DNA of 64,000 bases from Biscogniauxia marginata (taxonomy: Eukaryota > Ascomycota > Sordariomycetes > Xylariales > Xylariaceae): the NCBI GenBank assembly GCA_022695795.1, contig MU404056.1, forward strand, positions 682,001 through 746,000. The letters run 5' to 3'. The notes under the pieces are model-generated. The model did not search any database, was not told the DNA's origin, and worked only from the letters and a program-made list of their open reading frames with translations. This document shows, in pieces, positions 1-10,990 of this stretch (positions are counted from its first letter, which is position 1; the number at the start of each line of letters is the position of its first letter). The position numbers and the translations under genes were made by a program.

Positions 1-964
1 CATAGATTCATGAGCCTTCAACACCCTTGATACCTTGGAGGCAGGTCTTGATTATTGTCTTGCAGTTCTGGCAAATGTTCTGGAGAACCCAATTTATTCC
101 TCTCTTCCCTTGTTACTTCAGGTACAAACACTATGCGTATCAAGGATCCTCCCCTTTAAGGACCTAACTCGGCAGGCATCAAACAACTAGCTAATCATTT
201 ATGTTTAATATAACCTTGCGTAAAACCAATTAAGAAAGAGAGACCAACATCCTAAACGTACCGACATTAGTCTTATAACTGACCAAATTCGAGTTGATTA
301 TTTCTCAGTGTGTATCGAGCATGTAAGCAACCAGAAAAAAAAACATCAAACGAACTGTTCACAGCGGCATCATTGGTGGACTATAAATTGATTATTCCAG
401 GACTGGTTATTATAGCCCTCCTAAGCAGCAATGCAATGGCTTTTTAGAGTCGTTCCTAGTTATCAGCTAAGGGCATGGACTGGTCTTTCGAGGGTGCCAC
501 TGTTTAGCGACCTCTAGAGCATATAGTCGAGATATAGAGAGAAGGGGAAGAATTATCTACTAATAACAAGCGAGATTACGGAGAATGCATTACACTCTGA
601 ATCACCTAGATGTGATATCTGTTAGGGGCTGGGCAGCTGCCAAGGTACCATATAACTCAGCTATATCAGGTAGCGTCATGCACGAGCGCGGCGTAAATAG
701 CATCCTTCAGGTTTAGAACGGCCTTGCCTCGCGCTATATATTGGCTCGGCTCCGCATTGCCAAGTTTCTGGATCCAAGTCGTACCATGTGTGCAGCATAC
801 AATATAGAGCGAGATGTATTGCACCACCGGTAGTAGCAGCAAGTTTCATATAAACCGGCAAGTTCCCCAGCCGGATGTTAAGTATGATTACCGGATTCCT
901 GGTTAAAATAACTTGCCATTCCAGTAATGTAGATTGATCAACTCAACTCTACAATCACGATACC
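1..964. other. intergenic, no gene seen
   Basis: I see no supported gene here. Short open frames exist on both strands but none has a recognisable motif or splice structure. The right end is the 5' region of the gene starting at 965. The left end may hold the tail of a gene outside the window. Confidence 0.5.
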
Positions 965-1934
965 ATGCCATCGGCAACAGAATACTTCGGCTTCGCGGTG
1001 ACAAACTTGGGGCCCCTGACCACTACTTTCACGGCCGCGCCCTCTTGTGCCACCGCCAGCAATGCCGTGTACTTCGCCAACACGAACGATGCATATGCGT
1101 ACCGGGGCCGGCCGACGTGCAGCTTGGTGCCATACGGCAACGACTGCTACCCGTCCGGCGAGGAGCTCGACTCGCTGATCAGCGATATATACTTCACGCC
1201 GACGCAGGGCTTTGCCCACTACTTCTCGCCGGGCATCGCATGTCCGTCGGGATGGACCACGGCGGGCGCAGTTGCACACGTTACTGCTACGCCGGCGGCT
1301 GGTAGTAGTGATGGCGATGACGCGTTCAGCCGCTCCGGGGTGTTCACCGAGGACCCGTGGGGTTGGTACCGGGAGTATACCGCTGATGAAGCGGTGCTGC
1401 CTAAGGCGCTGGTATATCTTGATGCACTCGATGCGGCGGAGACACTAGCGTACTGCTGCCCAAGGTATCTTCTATCTTTTATTTATTTCAACCCCCGTGC
1501 TCTCTTGGGTGAATTGAAATAACGATGTTCGCAGTGGGTACGCCGCCGACATCCAGGGAACCTGCTCCTCATCCCTTGGGCCTTTGACATCGTACGACTA
1601 CTCAGAGAAGTGCATGCTGTACTTTGGGGCCAGCGTCTACGTAACGGCGTCAACGTTGACGGAGCCTTCGTGGACCTTTAACTTGCTCTCAGTCACTGAC
1701 CCGGGGTTTGAGGTCGCTACGAGGACGGAGACCATTAGTACATCTTCGTGGGGCGGGGATCAGTTAATCGTTGCGACGCAAATTCCGGCTGTTGTGCTCG
1801 TGTATCAGGCTTCCGATCTGCCGACCTCGGGCGACGCATCATCGTCGGGGTCAAGCATATTGCCGGGGCTGCTTCTTCCCCTATGGATTCTCATAGGAGT
1901 TGTGACGGGGGTGGGAATGATTATTCATTCATAA
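965..1934 (+). CDS. uncharacterised fungal single-pass membrane protein (CPSGW/CCPSGY type)
   Basis: Two exons, 965..1464 and 1535..1934, joined by a 70-nt GT-AG intron, encode about 299 aa. Splicing rebuilds an AGT serine codon and creates the motif CCPSGY, which pairs with an upstream CPSGW; that pattern recurs in a fungal family of unknown function. The N-terminal two thirds are rich in Ser/Thr/Ala with several cysteines, as in an extracellular domain. A hydrophobic stretch near the C-terminus (about residues 272-296) looks like one transmembrane helix with almost no cytosolic tail. No obvious N-terminal signal peptide is seen. The ATG at 965 is the first that opens the conserved frame. 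Biochemical function unknown. Confidence 0.75.
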
Positions 1935-2126
1935 CCAATCTTATTATTCAACTAGGGTAATTAATCGCGGATGGAATTTGCTTGGGCTATGCGATGTCAT
2001 ACCATAGGGTGAGACTAGCCACTTAGGAGCCGGTGCCGAATCGACATCGCTATGTACCCCTGAAGCACAGAGCTTTTATATAGTCATTAATCTCAACCCG
2101 AGTAATATCTCGGATTTAATAGCTAT

Positions 2127-4472
2127 CTACGTCAAAGTGACTAATATCCACTCCCTCTTCACCCCAACCCAAGCCTCCTCGTCAACTTCCCCCACGAAAA
2201 GTCTCGAAGCGACGTGTTTCTCCCTGTCCTCCCACTCGACGCCCAAGACGTTAAGCTTCCTCTCCGTGCGAAGGACCTTACTGTCGTTATCATTGTGCTT
2301 TCGCGATACCACGATGAACGAGAACTTGCCCTCCGGCTTCGTCGCCTGCCAAGGCCAGAAGGGCTTTAGTTCGCCTAGCCGCACTCGCTCTTGTGATTCC
2401 GTCTCGCTGTATATCCCACCCTCTGACGTATACAAGACCGCGTGGCTGGTCCAGAACAGAAGCCGGCCAGAATCCTCAAACTCCCCTCCCCGATGGAGGC
2501 GTTCGGGGGGGATTGCCGTATCCCCCTTCCAGCCCGCCGACGTAGAAGCGTCCACCCCGCGCATATCGATCCGCGAGACGGACTCGAGCGGCGCACTACC
2601 CTGAGACGCCAGCAGCGCCGCTCTCCCGTGTATATCCAACTTCGCGATATCCAGCTCGGGCGTGAGAATCACCTGTCGTGGCGCGGCCTTCGTCACGCCG
2701 AGGACGTCCCGCCACCCCAACCACGACCAGCTCGGGAACGGGACCTCCCTCAGCTCCCCGTCGCCCCCGCGCACGCGCTGCACCGCCCTCCTCCGCTCGG
2801 GCATGATCCCAGAGTTCCACACGTCGCTGCCCCAGGGGAAATTACTCCAAGCAATGCTCTCGTCGAACCGGACCGCGACGGGGTGTCCCCAGTAGAAGCC
2901 GTGCCCCGGGTTCGCGCCGACAACGCGATTCAGCACGCCCTCAAACGCGCCGAGCGCGTCGTCCTGCAGCCCCAGCCGGCGCGCGCAGTACCCGGCAATC
3001 AAGCCGTCGAGCTCGGCGTAGCCGAAGCTCGCGGCGCCGCCGCCGCCCAGCTCGGCGAAGACGCCGTGCCCGGTCAGCACGGCGGCCGGGATGTCGCCCG
3101 CGCCGATCGCGGTGGGGAAGGCCTCGAGCGCGAGCGCCTCGCAGCGTTTCGCGCGCGCGCACGACCAGAACGCCTGGTCGTCGCTGATCAGCAGGACGCG
3201 GCGCGCGCACAGCCCCTCCTGGAAGGTCCAGCCGCGCGTGCGCCAGACGCAGTCCCGGTACGCGGCGTCGAGGCGCAGGACGCTCGCGAAGACGAGGTCC
3301 GCGGCCACGCGCGCCCGGGGCCGGGCCGTGTCGCGCGGGGTGCCGTTGACGCCGGCGAGGCCGTCGCGCGCGGAGCGCCCGCTCGCGGCCGCGAGGGTCA
3401 GGGCCGCGCGCGAGTAGACGAGGTCCATCTGGGGGATCTGGACGGCCTGGTCGGCGGGGGAGTCCTGGAGGACGCAGAGGCGGTCGGCCCAGAGGTGGGA
3501 TGCACCCAGGGCCCGGGCCAGGTACAGGGCATCGGCGAGGGTCTTGGGCAGGGCCCGCGAGGCGAGCGCGCCGGGCGCCTTGAGCGCCTCGAGGTTGGCC
3601 GTCGCGGCGCGGAAGGGGTCCTGCTCCTCGCCCCAGACGTAGCTTAGGGCGACGTACGTGTACCCGGCCTCGGAAGGCGCGTCGACGATGCAGGCCCGCT
3701 CGATATCGATCAGTCGTAGGTTCTGCGGCCACTTATCCGCGTCCGGGCCGAGCCAAGACGGCCTACTGCAAGACTCGCCGTGGTTTGCGATACAGTCCTC
3801 GTACCATCTCCTGAGAAGTCGCGTATTCACCTCGGGATGCACAATCCTTCCCGTCGGGAACGCAGTAAAAGGCTCCGTCCCTTCCGCATACTGGTCCACG
3901 CTCGGTACGGGGTACAAGCAGGGATGGAGCTGGAGAAACTGCTGCGTCGTCGCCGTCACCGGCGACACGCCCGCCATCACCAACAGCACATTGAGACTAT
4001 TATTCCTATTCCCGTTTGCTTTGACGTCCGAATCCAGTGATATCCCCCGCTCCGGCAGCGAGTCCAGGAACTCCTGCGCGATCAGCCCCGTGGACGAATA
4101 CCCTGGCTTGATGCTCGCGAGCACCAGGTCCAACAACGAGTCCGCCTGGGCGATCCGTCTGGTCTGCACCGCCGAGCCGAGACGGTTCCTCCTGCTGAAG
4201 AACGCGCAGGTGATCAGTTCAGGCTTGTCCAGTTTGTCTGCGATAGGCGCCCAGGCCTTCAGCTCCTTTTGGGATGCGTTGCCAATAAGGCGGCACAGCT
4301 CGCAAGTATCCCGGTTCGAAAGGATGGCGCCTAGGTTATGCTCGCCATGCTTGAGATAGCCAATATCGAGCTTTTCTTTCCGTGGATTAAAGGGCCCGGT
4401 TAGAACCTCGTTCCAATCGATAGAGCTGCAGAAGTCGCAGAGAGGAGGGCTTGACCCAGACGTGTCTGACAT
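2127..4472 (-). CDS. HET-domain (heterokaryon incompatibility) protein
   Basis: A single uninterrupted frame of 781 aa starts at the ATG at 4472. The HET domain (PF06985) spans about residues 272-436. Its first block is YVALSYVWG (about 273-281), its second WADRLCVLQ (328-336), and its third RGWTFQEG (413-420). The N-terminus has paired cysteines (C12/C15 and C57/C60) that recall the zinc-binding pairs often found before HET domains. The C-terminal half is variable, as usual in the family. HET proteins trigger programmed cell death when incompatible hyphae fuse; the partner of this one cannot be told. The middle of the gene (about 2.9-3.6 kb) is very GC-rich, giving long spurious open frames on both strands. 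No break is visible. Confidence 0.9.
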   Translation of the reverse strand: MSDTSGSSPPLCDFCSSIDWNEVLTGPFNPRKEKLDIGYLKHGEHNLGAILSNRDTCELCRLIGNASQKELKAWAPIADKLDKPELITCAFFSRRNRLGSAVQTRRIAQADSLLDLVLASIKPGYSSTGLIAQEFLDSLPERGISLDSDVKANGNRNNSLNVLLVMAGVSPVTATTQQFLQLHPCLYPVPSVDQYAEGTEPFTAFPTGRIVHPEVNTRLLRRWYEDCIANHGESCSRPSWLGPDADKWPQNLRLIDIERACIVDAPSEAGYTYVALSYVWGEEQDPFRAATANLEALKAPGALASRALPKTLADALYLARALGASHLWADRLCVLQDSPADQAVQIPQMDLVYSRAALTLAAASGRSARDGLAGVNGTPRDTARPRARVAADLVFASVLRLDAAYRDCVWRTRGWTFQEGLCARRVLLISDDQAFWSCARAKRCEALALEAFPTAIGAGDIPAAVLTGHGVFAELGGGGAASFGYAELDGLIAGYCARRLGLQDDALGAFEGVLNRVVGANPGHGFYWGHPVAVRFDESIAWSNFPWGSDVWNSGIMPERRRAVQRVRGGDGELREVPFPSWSWLGWRDVLGVTKAAPRQVILTPELDIAKLDIHGRAALLASQGSAPLESVSRIDMRGVDASTSAGWKGDTAIPPERLHRGGEFEDSGRLLFWTSHAVLYTSEGGIYSETESQERVRLGELKPFWPWQATKPEGKFSFIVVSRKHNDNDSKVLRTERKLNVLGVEWEDREKHVASRLFVGEVDEEAWVGVKREWILVTLT

Positions 4473-4781
4473 GTCGAATTATTCGTACTAAAAATGAATT
4501 TAGTAGAATTTTCGCTGTAGTTAGAGATATACTCCCCCTTTAAACTGAATACATTCGATACAAAATAGAACGCAATAGTCACAATATTAAGGATACAGGT
4601 AAAGGCGGGGTCGAGGAATCATGATGGTAGCTAAGCTAGCTGCGGCTGAAGTTATAGGCGCGCCATCGTCTATTGTGAGATATGGTATTCATAACGGTTC
4701 GAAGCCAGGGGCATGGATAGAGAAACAGGTAGAATATTGAACACAGAATAATTACTTTTAGAGGCGGCATGAATCATATAC
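4473..4781. other. intergenic between HET gene and NOP2
   Basis: About 310 nt between the HET start and the NOP2 stop, both on the minus strand. It would hold the HET promoter/5' UTR and the NOP2 3' UTR. No discrete element recognised. Confidence 0.4.
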
Positions 4782-7323
4782 CTACGCCTTTTTCATTCCC
4801 TTCAATTTGCCCGCACTTTTAGCTTTGACCTCGCTCTTCTCCTTTCCCCTTTCCGTTTTCGTCTTTCCTCCCTGTTGAGCCTTCGGTTTCTCCAAGGCCT
4901 TCGGGTCGAGACCGCGCTTCCTCATGGCGCTGCGCTTTGCGCGCTCCATGTACTTCTCGTCCTCTTCGTCGTCGAAGCCGCCAAAGTCGTCATTCTCGAC
5001 TGCCTTATCGTCCGTCACGATAGGCGTCTTATCCACGACCTCACCTTCCGCGTTCTGCGTTGTTGACGTCGCTTCGCTCTTAGAATTATCCTTGACGAGA
5101 TTGGCCGGCGTGGGTCCAATCTTCTGGAACTTGGCGACGAAGAAGCCGTCAAAGTTGAGTGTATGTGGATAGAACCTCCGGGTCAAATGTAGGCTCTGGT
5201 CGAATTTCAAACCCATGTAACTTGTGAAACCCTCTTTACCCATGGGTAAGTCTGTAGACACTAACTTGACGTTCGGCCTTTTACTCAGAGCGTAATTGAC
5301 GACTTGTTCGTTCTCTTCTACAGTAACCGAACATGTAGAGTCTGGAAGCATGGTTAGTTTTCGATCGATCATATTAAGTATTCAACAGTATAATCTTACA
5401 AACTAAGTAGCCTCCAGTCTTGCTCGCATGATTTACTGAATCTATTGCCGCTAGTAAAAGCTGGCGTTGCGTATGTGGGAGAGTCTGGAAGTCCTTCTCC
5501 GTTTTGTTTGTCTTCACAGAGGGATCTTTGCTGACAACCCCGGTACCTGTACAGGGTGCATCGAGGACTTATTTGGAGTTAGCTTGCTAAACAATTCAAT
5601 CGATATAGTATATATATTTCACGTACTGGAAAAATGTTAGTAAATCGTATCAATTTGTAGATGAGAGGCATCATGTCAGGAAGGGGGCAAAGTGCGAGTG
5701 ATGGCTTGGGGTATGCTTATGTACTGACCGGACTCTGTCAAAACCACCTATAACCTTCGGAAACTGACGAGCATCATAGTTGCACACTATAACATTTCGG
5801 CCTATTGTACGTTAGAAACCAGGACTTCCAATCACCAATAGGTGTCAAGACGAAACTTACAGCCAAGACGATGTACGTTGCCAATGAGACCTTTACTTCT
5901 GGACTTGCTCGGATCATTAGCGAAAATAACACCCGTATTTTTCATCATGGCAGCCATATGTGTAGTCTTTCCTCCGGGCGCAGAGGCCATATCTAGAACT
6001 CTTTCCCCCTCTGTCGGCGCAAGCGCCATGACCGGCAAGAACGAGGACGCTGCTTGGAGGATATAATGTCCAGCCAGGTACTCAGGGGTAGCACCTAGCG
6101 GTACTTTGCTTTCGAAGATTTGCAGGCCGACCTTGCTCCACTTTCCCACCGGCTCTAGGGTGACACCACGATTTATCAATGCTATTCACAAGTTAGTAAT
6201 TATCCCATGTGGCGCTTTTCGAGAGGATGGGGGAATCGGTAGGTGGGAGAAAGTGTAAACGCGATATAGATAAGCAGGGAGTAATGCAATGACTACATAT
6301 TATCAAGAAGACTGCCTCATACGAGCTCAATTCAACATGAGAATGAAAAGGAGAATAAAACCCACCTTGCGCCAAATCCCTCCGGTGTGTCTTTAGTGTG
6401 TTCGTCCGAATGACCACGGGCCTAGGAGTCTCGTTGGCCTCGAAAAACGCAAAAGCTTCTCGGGGCGGGAAGAGGTTAAATAGCTTTTCGGCGAGGTACT
6501 CGGAGTAGCCATAATAGGCGACGATGTCTTTCAGTAGCTGGGACGTGTACTCGGCTCTAGATCTACCATTGGCCAGGTTCGCGAAGTCCTCCAGCACGTG
6601 GATCGTATCCGTGATGCGCGTGCGCAGGAGCTGTAGGTCGGGTGCCAGAAGGGCCTTGGGCTTTACAGCCAGCTCGTCGTCTTCTTCATCCTCAAGGACG
6701 TTTAGCTGTTCGATGTTCGTCTGTATCGCGGCCTCCTCGAGCTCCGCTTGCGCTTCGGCCTCTTCTTCGGCCTTTTTCTGGTCTAGTTTCCGAGACAGCC
6801 CGACGATGTTTGCTGCCGTGAGTTTCTCTTCGGCGTCCGAGTCGTCCTCATCCTCCGAGAACATTGCGCGCTTCTCTTGCTCCGCATCGGAATCGAACAC
6901 GGAGTCGTCTGAACCCAAGAAGTTGTCTGTCAAGTCTCCCTCATCGCCATCAGCGTCTTCTAGACCAGACATATCATCGTCGTCTAATTCAGAGTCGCTA
7001 AAGCCCTCTCCAAGTCCATCGCTAATATCGTCCTCATCTTCTGGTTCTAATTCGGGCTTTCCAGATTTCGATTTAACAGATCTACCGTTCTGTTTGGGTA
7101 CCGATGCCACCGCATTCTTCGCGCCATTGGGCTTGTATTTACCATTGGCCTTTTGTGCGCTAGCCGTCACCGCATCTTTCGAAGTTCGTCTTCTCTTCTT
7201 CGGGACTTCAGCGGGTACATCGTCGACAGGCAAGCCTGCCTTGCGCTTGAGCTTCGCAAAGTGTTCTTCTGACGGCGGTTCGTAGGTGCGCTGTTGGCTT
7301 TTCATGCGACGTCCCCGACCCAT
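4782..7323 (-). CDS. NOP2: NOP2, 25S rRNA (cytosine-C5)-methyltransferase
   Basis: Five exons on the minus strand: 7323..6366, 6181..5861, 5801..5729/5730, 5567..5400 and 5341..4782, about 692 aa. The start is MGRGRR; the N-terminal third is Lys-rich then strongly acidic, typical of nucleolar Nop2/NOL1. The catalytic half carries the SAM-binding APGGKTT (about 387-393), then DAPCTGTG (cysteine of motif IV, about 456) and YSTCSV (catalytic cysteine of motif VI, about 510). The tail is basic (Lys-rich), as in yeast Nop2. The enzyme methylates 25S rRNA and is needed for 60S assembly in the nucleolus. Four introns are inferred; three fit GT-AG and the frame exactly. At the third, the canonical donor (GT at 5728-5727) leaves one base too many, while a cut one base earlier restores RVLLDAPC. 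It diverges from GET5. Confidence 0.92.
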
Positions 7324-7777
7324 ATTGTGGTGTTGTATCCGGGAAACTCCTGGAAAGTGAAAAATAGAGCTTCTTGATTTGGACCAAATTCGGCCGTAAA
7401 TTTTCGCAGAAAGTCGCCAGAGAAGTTTGAACTTTTTTTTTGTTTCCCTGGTCCGATAAACTGATAGTGATAGCGTCCCCACTGCTAGTGGTTCCTGCTT
7501 CCAATTCTGGCAGGCGGTAAAGACTGAGAAGGTCCAAGCTTTACGGCTGCGATCATCTCAGAGCTCCAGCCACACAGAAGGTGGGATGAAGATTGTGGCA
7601 CAATAGTGGAAGGTGGGACGGGCTTGGACGGGATCAATACCTAAGGTAAGGGCGCTATCGCCAGAGAGACAGTCCGGCCATTTGTACCACACCACTTACC
7701 TACCATCCTCCTAGCAAACGCACCCCCTATCTAGCCGACTGAAGACTAAAGTGCTCGTATTATCTATCAACCAAAAG
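7324..7777. promoter_or_regulatory. shared divergent promoter region NOP2 / GET5
   Basis: The 454 nt between the NOP2 start (7323, minus) and the GET5 start (7778, plus) must hold both promoters and 5' UTRs. It includes a T-run near 7432-7440 and ACTTACCTACC-like sequence near 7695. No TATA box or factor site is clear. That both genes are controlled from here is inferred from geometry alone. Confidence 0.55.
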
Positions 7778-8491
7778 ATGACAGAAGTATCATTCGCCAA
7801 GACCTTCCTCACGGCGCTGGACGCCCGTCCGATCAAGCTATCGCCAGACCATGTCGAAGACCCAAAGACCTACCCGCCGCGGAGCGCTGTACGTAGTTCC
7901 CCTCCAACCATGTTCCAAACGGCCATACAACACATACACTGGATAATCACATGAGAAGTGGGGGTTGTTGGCTAACTACAGGAGCAGTACACCCTCCCCA
8001 AGATGCCTAAACCCATGAGTAAACGCAAAGGCACGACCGTCGCGCCGGGCCAGGAGCGTAGCCTCAGCGTGGCCGTGAAATCGCTCCGAAACCCACCGGT
8101 CGACGTGAGACTTTCCTTACAGACACCCAACACCTCGATCCTGGACGTCAAGACGGCTGTGTCGCGGGAAACGGGCATCTCCGTGGATAAGATGAAGCTG
8201 CTGCACAAGAAGAAGCCGGTGTCCGATAGCAAAGTGCTGAAGGACCTCGTTTCTGGAGAGAACGAGACAAGTATCGAATTCTCCGTTATGGTCATGGGTG
8301 GGGCCGCTGCCGTGGTAAAGCCCCCGGAGGCCCAGAAAGAGGTCGCGCAGGGTCAGAGCGGGCGCGAGGTGCTTGGGACGACGGAATTCTGGGATGATCT
8401 AAAGGGCTTCTTACTACAGCGGATACGGGATGAGAATTTTGCAGGAGAGCTTGCAGATACCTTCCAGGCTTCTTGGAAGGCCAGGGGATAA
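7778..8491 (+). CDS. GET5: Get5/Mdy2-like ubiquitin-like-domain protein of the GET pathway
   Basis: Two exons, 7778..7888 and 7982..8491, joined by a 93-nt GT-AG intron in phase 0, encode about 206 aa. The N-terminal part (MTEVSFAKTFL onward) matches the fungal Get5 N-terminal domain, which binds Get4. A basic linker follows, then a ubiquitin-like domain (about residues 55-130) with the pattern SLQTPNTSILDVK and KLLHKKKPVSD. The last 35 residues, with FWDDL and FAGELADTF, resemble the C-terminal homodimerisation helix region. In the family, Get4-Get5 passes tail-anchored proteins from Sgt2 to Get3 for insertion into the ER. An ATG-like start upstream at 7751 is GTG, so 7778 was chosen. It converges with cofilin. 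Confidence 0.85.
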
Positions 8492-8913
8492 TGGAAGAAC
8501 TGCATAGATTCCTAATTAAACGTACGTGGGGAATGACCCGAGAAGACAAACAGGTTTATAGCTAGGATGGAGATCACTAGGATCCGACGCTGGCTTTATG
8601 AGCAATACGCATAAATGCATGGTTGGGAAAGTCCAACAGAAATTTCTACATTCAAGTATGATTTTTTTGGTGTGCAGCGTATGCCCTTTGGCTAACATCA
8701 AATCTGGAACATTCGTGCCATGCCCTCCTAAGGAAAAAGTTGGCCTAACCACACCTCCTTACCCGGTGGGTGCAGCTCGGGAATCCTTTCTCATCCATCG
8801 CGCGGTTTTTCGTAAACATCGTAGTAGACCGTAGTTAGCCGGTAGCCCTCAGTCGGTCAACATCCACCTCCCCGTCATTGATGCTTGGTGCTATCACACG
8901 AGTTGAATAGGGC
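8492..8913. other. convergent intergenic, GET5 / cofilin 3' ends
   Basis: About 420 nt between two converging stop codons. It would hold both 3' UTRs and polyadenylation signals. No coding signal seen. Confidence 0.5.
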
Positions 8914-9806
8914 TTAGCCGGCGAGGCCCTTGCTAACCACCTTCAATACTGTGTCATATTCAATATCGTCCTGGTCGTTGGCCTGCAACTCGGTAGCAAT
9001 GCCGTTAAATGAGCGCTTGAGGGCCTCCTTGGAAGAGGCGTACACCATCTTGGCCTTGCGTGGGAGTCAGCGTCAAGAGATCGGTAAGCAAGCTTGGATC
9101 ACCGCGGGATATACTGACCATGACACCAGCGTCGTCAGGAGACCAGGCAATGAAGGTAATCTTGTTCCTACCCGGAGAGTTAGTACAGACTGACTTTTGC
9201 GCCAGGTCGGGACGACAAACCGGGAGCCCTCTCCGCTAGCAAGGTTGTACTCGAAGTCGTAGACAGCGTATCGGGGGCCCTTGCCAACCGAACCCTAGTA
9301 GTGGTGACTCGTAATCAGCAGGCTGTTGCAAAGGCAGCTCATATGACAAGGCGTGGAACTTACACCTCTGGACTTGGTGGTGGCGTTGACTAGCTTTTCA
9401 CGGAAGGCCTCCCAGTCCTTATCCCCGGAGGCTTCCTCGACGACGATCTCGCGGTTGTCGTCCGACAGCTTGAAGATGATGAACTTGTACTTCTTGGCGA
9501 GCTTAAGGTCGTTGAATGCAGTTATGCAATCCTGCGAGACGGTGGCTCTGGGAAGGTGAAGCAGGTTAGCTCTAGTTTCCTACGCGTCATCGTTGTTTTT
9601 GTTGTTGTTAATATTGACAAGGCAATGATCTTGGAACTGGCGGGGGCAGTGCGCAGTAAAGCGATCGGGCGCAAAGTAGAGAGACGCAGTCCTAAAATCA
9701 AAAAAAGAAACATGTATCGCACAACACGAACCCTGATTGAGACTACGAGGGTGATCACGTTAGCAAGCTTGAGTCGACCGATTTCTTTGATGCTGGCGCT
9801 CACCAT
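8914..9806 (-). CDS. COF1: cofilin (ADF/cofilin actin-depolymerising factor)
   Basis: Six exons on the minus strand: 9806..9804 (the ATG alone), 9742..9732 (an 11-nt microexon), 9547..9364, 9294..9221, 9167..9119 and 9054..8914, encoding 153 aa. All five introns are GT-AG and the frame closes exactly. The N-terminus spliced from the first exons reads MSQSGATVSQ, the conserved fungal cofilin start with the regulatory Ser. The ADF-H domain fills the protein: [32 protein letters not shown] and [15 protein letters not shown] (actin-binding long helix). Cofilin severs and depolymerises F-actin at patches and rings. Reading the start any other way loses the conserved N-terminus. Confidence 0.95.
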
Positions 9807-10990
9807 CTTGACGGTGTTTGGCGGTCAACTGCACCAACAGGCGATCTGAGGATGGGTGGATGGACTGTGACGCAGGACGTTAGTGGGGGTGTTCGAGAGC
9901 GACAGACGGGCCAGGAGAGGATAGAGTCGAATATATCTCAAGGGAATCTGTAATTGCAAATTAGGCAGCACTAACAAGTAATGAATACCTTAGCCACGAC
10001 GTGTTTTTTTCCGCCTCGGACTTGGTTCGTAGTTGGTCAGGTCGGGTTTGGGGGGGGTGCGATATAATAAAAGGAGAGAGGGAAGAGAGAAGTTGGATGT
10101 TTTTAGTGCGGGACACTATCGCAATGGAGGGGAAAGTCGGGCTGATGAAAAAAAGACACATACCGCAGCCACACTGGACACTCGGGGGGAGAAGCCTTGG
10201 TGGGGTTGGGGTTTTTTATTGGCTGTGGATACTGGGAGTACTGGGCAATGACTAGTTCCTTGTTTGCTAGTCGGGCTGGTCGGGCTGACCGTCGATTTAA
10301 GGGAAAACAGAAACTGTTGGCTTGGCAATATTGGGTACGGGCGTGAGGTAACTTCCACCAGGCCGCATAATCGGGCAACCAGATCGATGCATGCACGTGA
10401 TCATCGTCAGCACTGGCTGGAGAGCTGTAGTGTGACGTGAGTCGCCATCTCACCACGGCTGCTAAAAGTACATGTACACGAGGTATGCTTCTGCTCTCGG
10501 GTACTGCCTTTTGTCAGGTACCTACATTCTACCTCCTGCAGATCTGCATACGTCTCCAGCTTACCTAAGTACCTATGTACCTACCTATGATGGTGTACCT
10601 AGATGTGTGGCACAATTCGTAAGCATAGGTCCGTCGTCACAGTCTACGCCCATTGCCAAGCAGAACCACATATAATAATTAGGAGGACCCCGAACGTGGA
10701 TACTCGATATTTGGGTGCCTGGACAATTGATTACGCGTGTCAATCATTTCATTGATAAGGCCATCATTCATGACATGCGTGGTAGCTGGCTCTAATCTAT
10801 AACAAACTATTTACAACGCCGTTTGGGATATCAGTATGGACAAGTACACGGACGGTAGAGGGGAGAGAGAAGAAACATTACATGGCCACATGTGACGACC
10901 CGTCCGCACGAAAACACCCAAGTCAAATGCTCCTTTTAGCCCAGGCCTTTTTAGTACAAGAGAAGAAATGCGTGTGCTTCGTGCATCATG
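9807..10990. other. intergenic, cofilin promoter and HSP60 3' region
   Basis: About 1.2 kb holding the cofilin promoter/5' UTR and the HSP60 3' UTR. Pyrimidine-rich tracts lie on the minus strand near 10,010-10,110, including TTTTATTATATCG, which could act as an AT-rich core promoter. ACCT-type repeats lie near 10,556-10,602. No supported gene seen. Confidence 0.5.

Noticed and set aside
2442..3732. Long plus- and minus-strand frames (up to 401 codons) within the HET gene
   Set aside because: They overlap the GC-rich HET coding frame, have low-complexity Arg/Ala/Pro composition and no domains. They are shadows.
6524..7285. 253-codon plus-strand frame opposite NOP2 exon 1
   Set aside because: Poly-Ser product mirrors the acidic codons of NOP2 on the other strand. 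No independent support.
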